Source: an uncultured Pelagibacteraceae bacterium (GTDB lineage: Bacteria > Pseudomonadota > Alphaproteobacteria > Pelagibacterales > Pelagibacteraceae). From it: 64,000 nucleotides of DNA. The notes beneath the pieces were generated by a model that made no database searches, was not told the DNA's origin, and worked only from the letters and a program-made list of their open reading frames with translations. The stretch is taken from positions 124,001 to 188,000 of the forward strand of contig CACDSY010000004.1 in the NCBI GenBank assembly GCA_902555585.1. Reading direction: 5' to 3'. A program made the position numbers and the translations under genes. This document shows, in pieces, positions 63,436 through 64,000 of this stretch (positions within the stretch are counted from its first letter, which is position 1; each line of letters starts with the position of its first letter).

Positions 63436-64000
63436 TTTTTTAATTTCTCAAGCAAAAAGTGTCCAAAAAGTTATAGATGAAAATTCTGCAGAAATTGAGG
63501 TTCTTGATCAAAAAATTGGAGATGGAGACCATATTTTTAACATTCAAAGAGGTTTGAAGTTAGTTGTTGAACTTGAAGACGCTATTAAAGATTTACCATT
63601 AGCCAAAGCTTTAAATATGATAGCAATGAAAGTTCTGTCAGGTATTGGTGGATCATCGGGTGCATTATTTGGAACTTTTTTTATGACTATGGCTAAATCT
63701 TCTGATTTAGATAAAGATGTTGATTTTAATAAAGCATGTGAAATGATTATTAGTGGAATTAAAGCCATGAAAGAAAGAGGTAAAGCTGATGTTGGAGAAA
63801 AAACTATGATGGATGTTTTATTACCAGTTTCAGAAAAACTAAACGAATTAAAAAATGAAAGTGAATTTAAACCAGGTTTAAATGAAGTGATAAAAATTGC
63901 AGAAGAAAGAATGTTATCTACAAAAGATATGTTGGCCACAAAAGGTAGAGCTTCTTTTTTAGGTGAACGTGCAAAAGGACATATAGATCCTGGAGCTCGT
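63425..64000 (+). CDS. Dihydroxyacetone kinase L-type subunit (partial)
   Basis: The gene starts at ATG 63425, overlaps the ATPase gene by 11 bases and continues beyond the window; 192 residues are visible. DhaL-type motifs are clear: LDQKIGDGDHIFNIQRG with Asp28, Asp33 and Asp35 as likely Mg-ADP ligands, VLSGIGGSSGALFGTFF, GKADVGEKTMMDVL and ATKGRASFLGERAKGHIDPG. DhaL carries the nucleotide domain and works with DhaK on dihydroxyacetone or related ketose substrates. DhaK should lie downstream. Confidence 0.93.
   Translation, partial: MSVSFLISQAKSVQKVIDENSAEIEVLDQKIGDGDHIFNIQRGLKLVVELEDAIKDLPLAKALNMIAMKVLSGIGGSSGALFGTFFMTMAKSSDLDKDVDFNKACEMIISGIKAMKERGKADVGEKTMMDVLLPVSEKLNELKNESEFKPGLNEVIKIAEERMLSTKDMLATKGRASFLGERAKGHIDPGAR

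Noticed and set aside
63544..63939. 131-aa minus-strand ORF
   Set aside because: It lies antisense to the DhaL-like gene, whose motifs are clear on the plus strand; treated as a shadow.
1..64000. tRNA, rRNA, CRISPR, insertion sequence or prophage
   Set aside because: I looked for cloverleaf-type stems, direct repeats with spacers, transposase motifs and phage structural genes and saw none. A tRNAscan, Rfam or ISfinder run would settle this.

Overview
This looks like a SAR11 (Pelagibacterales, Candidatus Pelagibacter-type) chromosome segment. The evidence is very low GC, gaps of tens of bases or less, many TAATG/ATGA stop-start overlaps, and a gene set matching SAR11 specialities: heterotetrameric sarcosine oxidase, BHMT, repeated dimethylglycine-dehydrogenase-type flavoproteins, a glycine betaine ABC transporter, and DMSP-type enzymes. 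I saw no tRNA, rRNA, CRISPR array, insertion sequence or prophage. No gap without a gene exceeds 300 bases. The species assignment is inference from content.

Layout. 1-4346: sarcosine oxidase operon soxBDAG (soxB cut by the window edge), facing an MFS/BT1-like transporter. 5970-9083: an unknown protein, a GNAT acetyltransferase, an SRAP protein and purEK. 9171-12567: a plus-strand cassette of an M19 dipeptidase, a 551-aa unknown, a DUF3726-like protein and an unlisted 55-aa zinc-ribbon microprotein. 13147-17232 (minus): proX, proW, metF-like and a DmdA-family methyltransferase, ending at a strong hairpin. 17366-27592 (plus): BHMT, DMGDH-type flavoprotein, SAM methyltransferase, Rieske oxygenase, SET protein, DddP-family M24 protein, small kinase, nucleotidyltransferase, crotonase and small genes. 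27633-33411: second DMGDH-type flavoprotein, etfB, etfA and ETF-QO. 33412-36849: DUF2237, hisI, folE, acuI and a LysR regulator. 36962-40897: an iron(III) ABC transporter behind a Fur-box-like promoter, containing a Cys-rich microprotein. 40925-45091: third DMGDH-type flavoprotein, a TauD-like dioxygenase and an AEC permease. 45093-55434: tartrate dehydrogenase-like, guaC, a fluoroacetate-dehalogenase-like hydrolase, tldD/pmbA and mixed housekeeping or small secreted proteins. 55607-64000: a sugar/polyol uptake and catabolism locus (Gfo/Idh oxidoreductase, TIM-barrel isomerase, ABC transporter with two different ATPases, DhaL cut by the window edge).

How the parts fit (inference). Betaine-type osmolytes enter through ProXW. 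Their methyl groups pass to homocysteine (BHMT), to tetrahydrofolate (DmdA-like with MetF, the GcvT domains, SoxABDG), or are removed oxidatively (Rieske). Electrons from the flavoprotein dehydrogenases go through ETF and ETF-QO to quinone. FolE and a possible folate transporter would supply the cofactor. A DddP-family protein, a crotonase and AcuI suggest a parallel DMSP to acrylate to propionyl-CoA branch. The best candidates for undescribed biology are the DddP-like/kinase/nucleotidyltransferase run (23077-25093), the M19-unknown-DUF3726-zinc ribbon cassette, and the Cys-rich microprotein in the iron operon.
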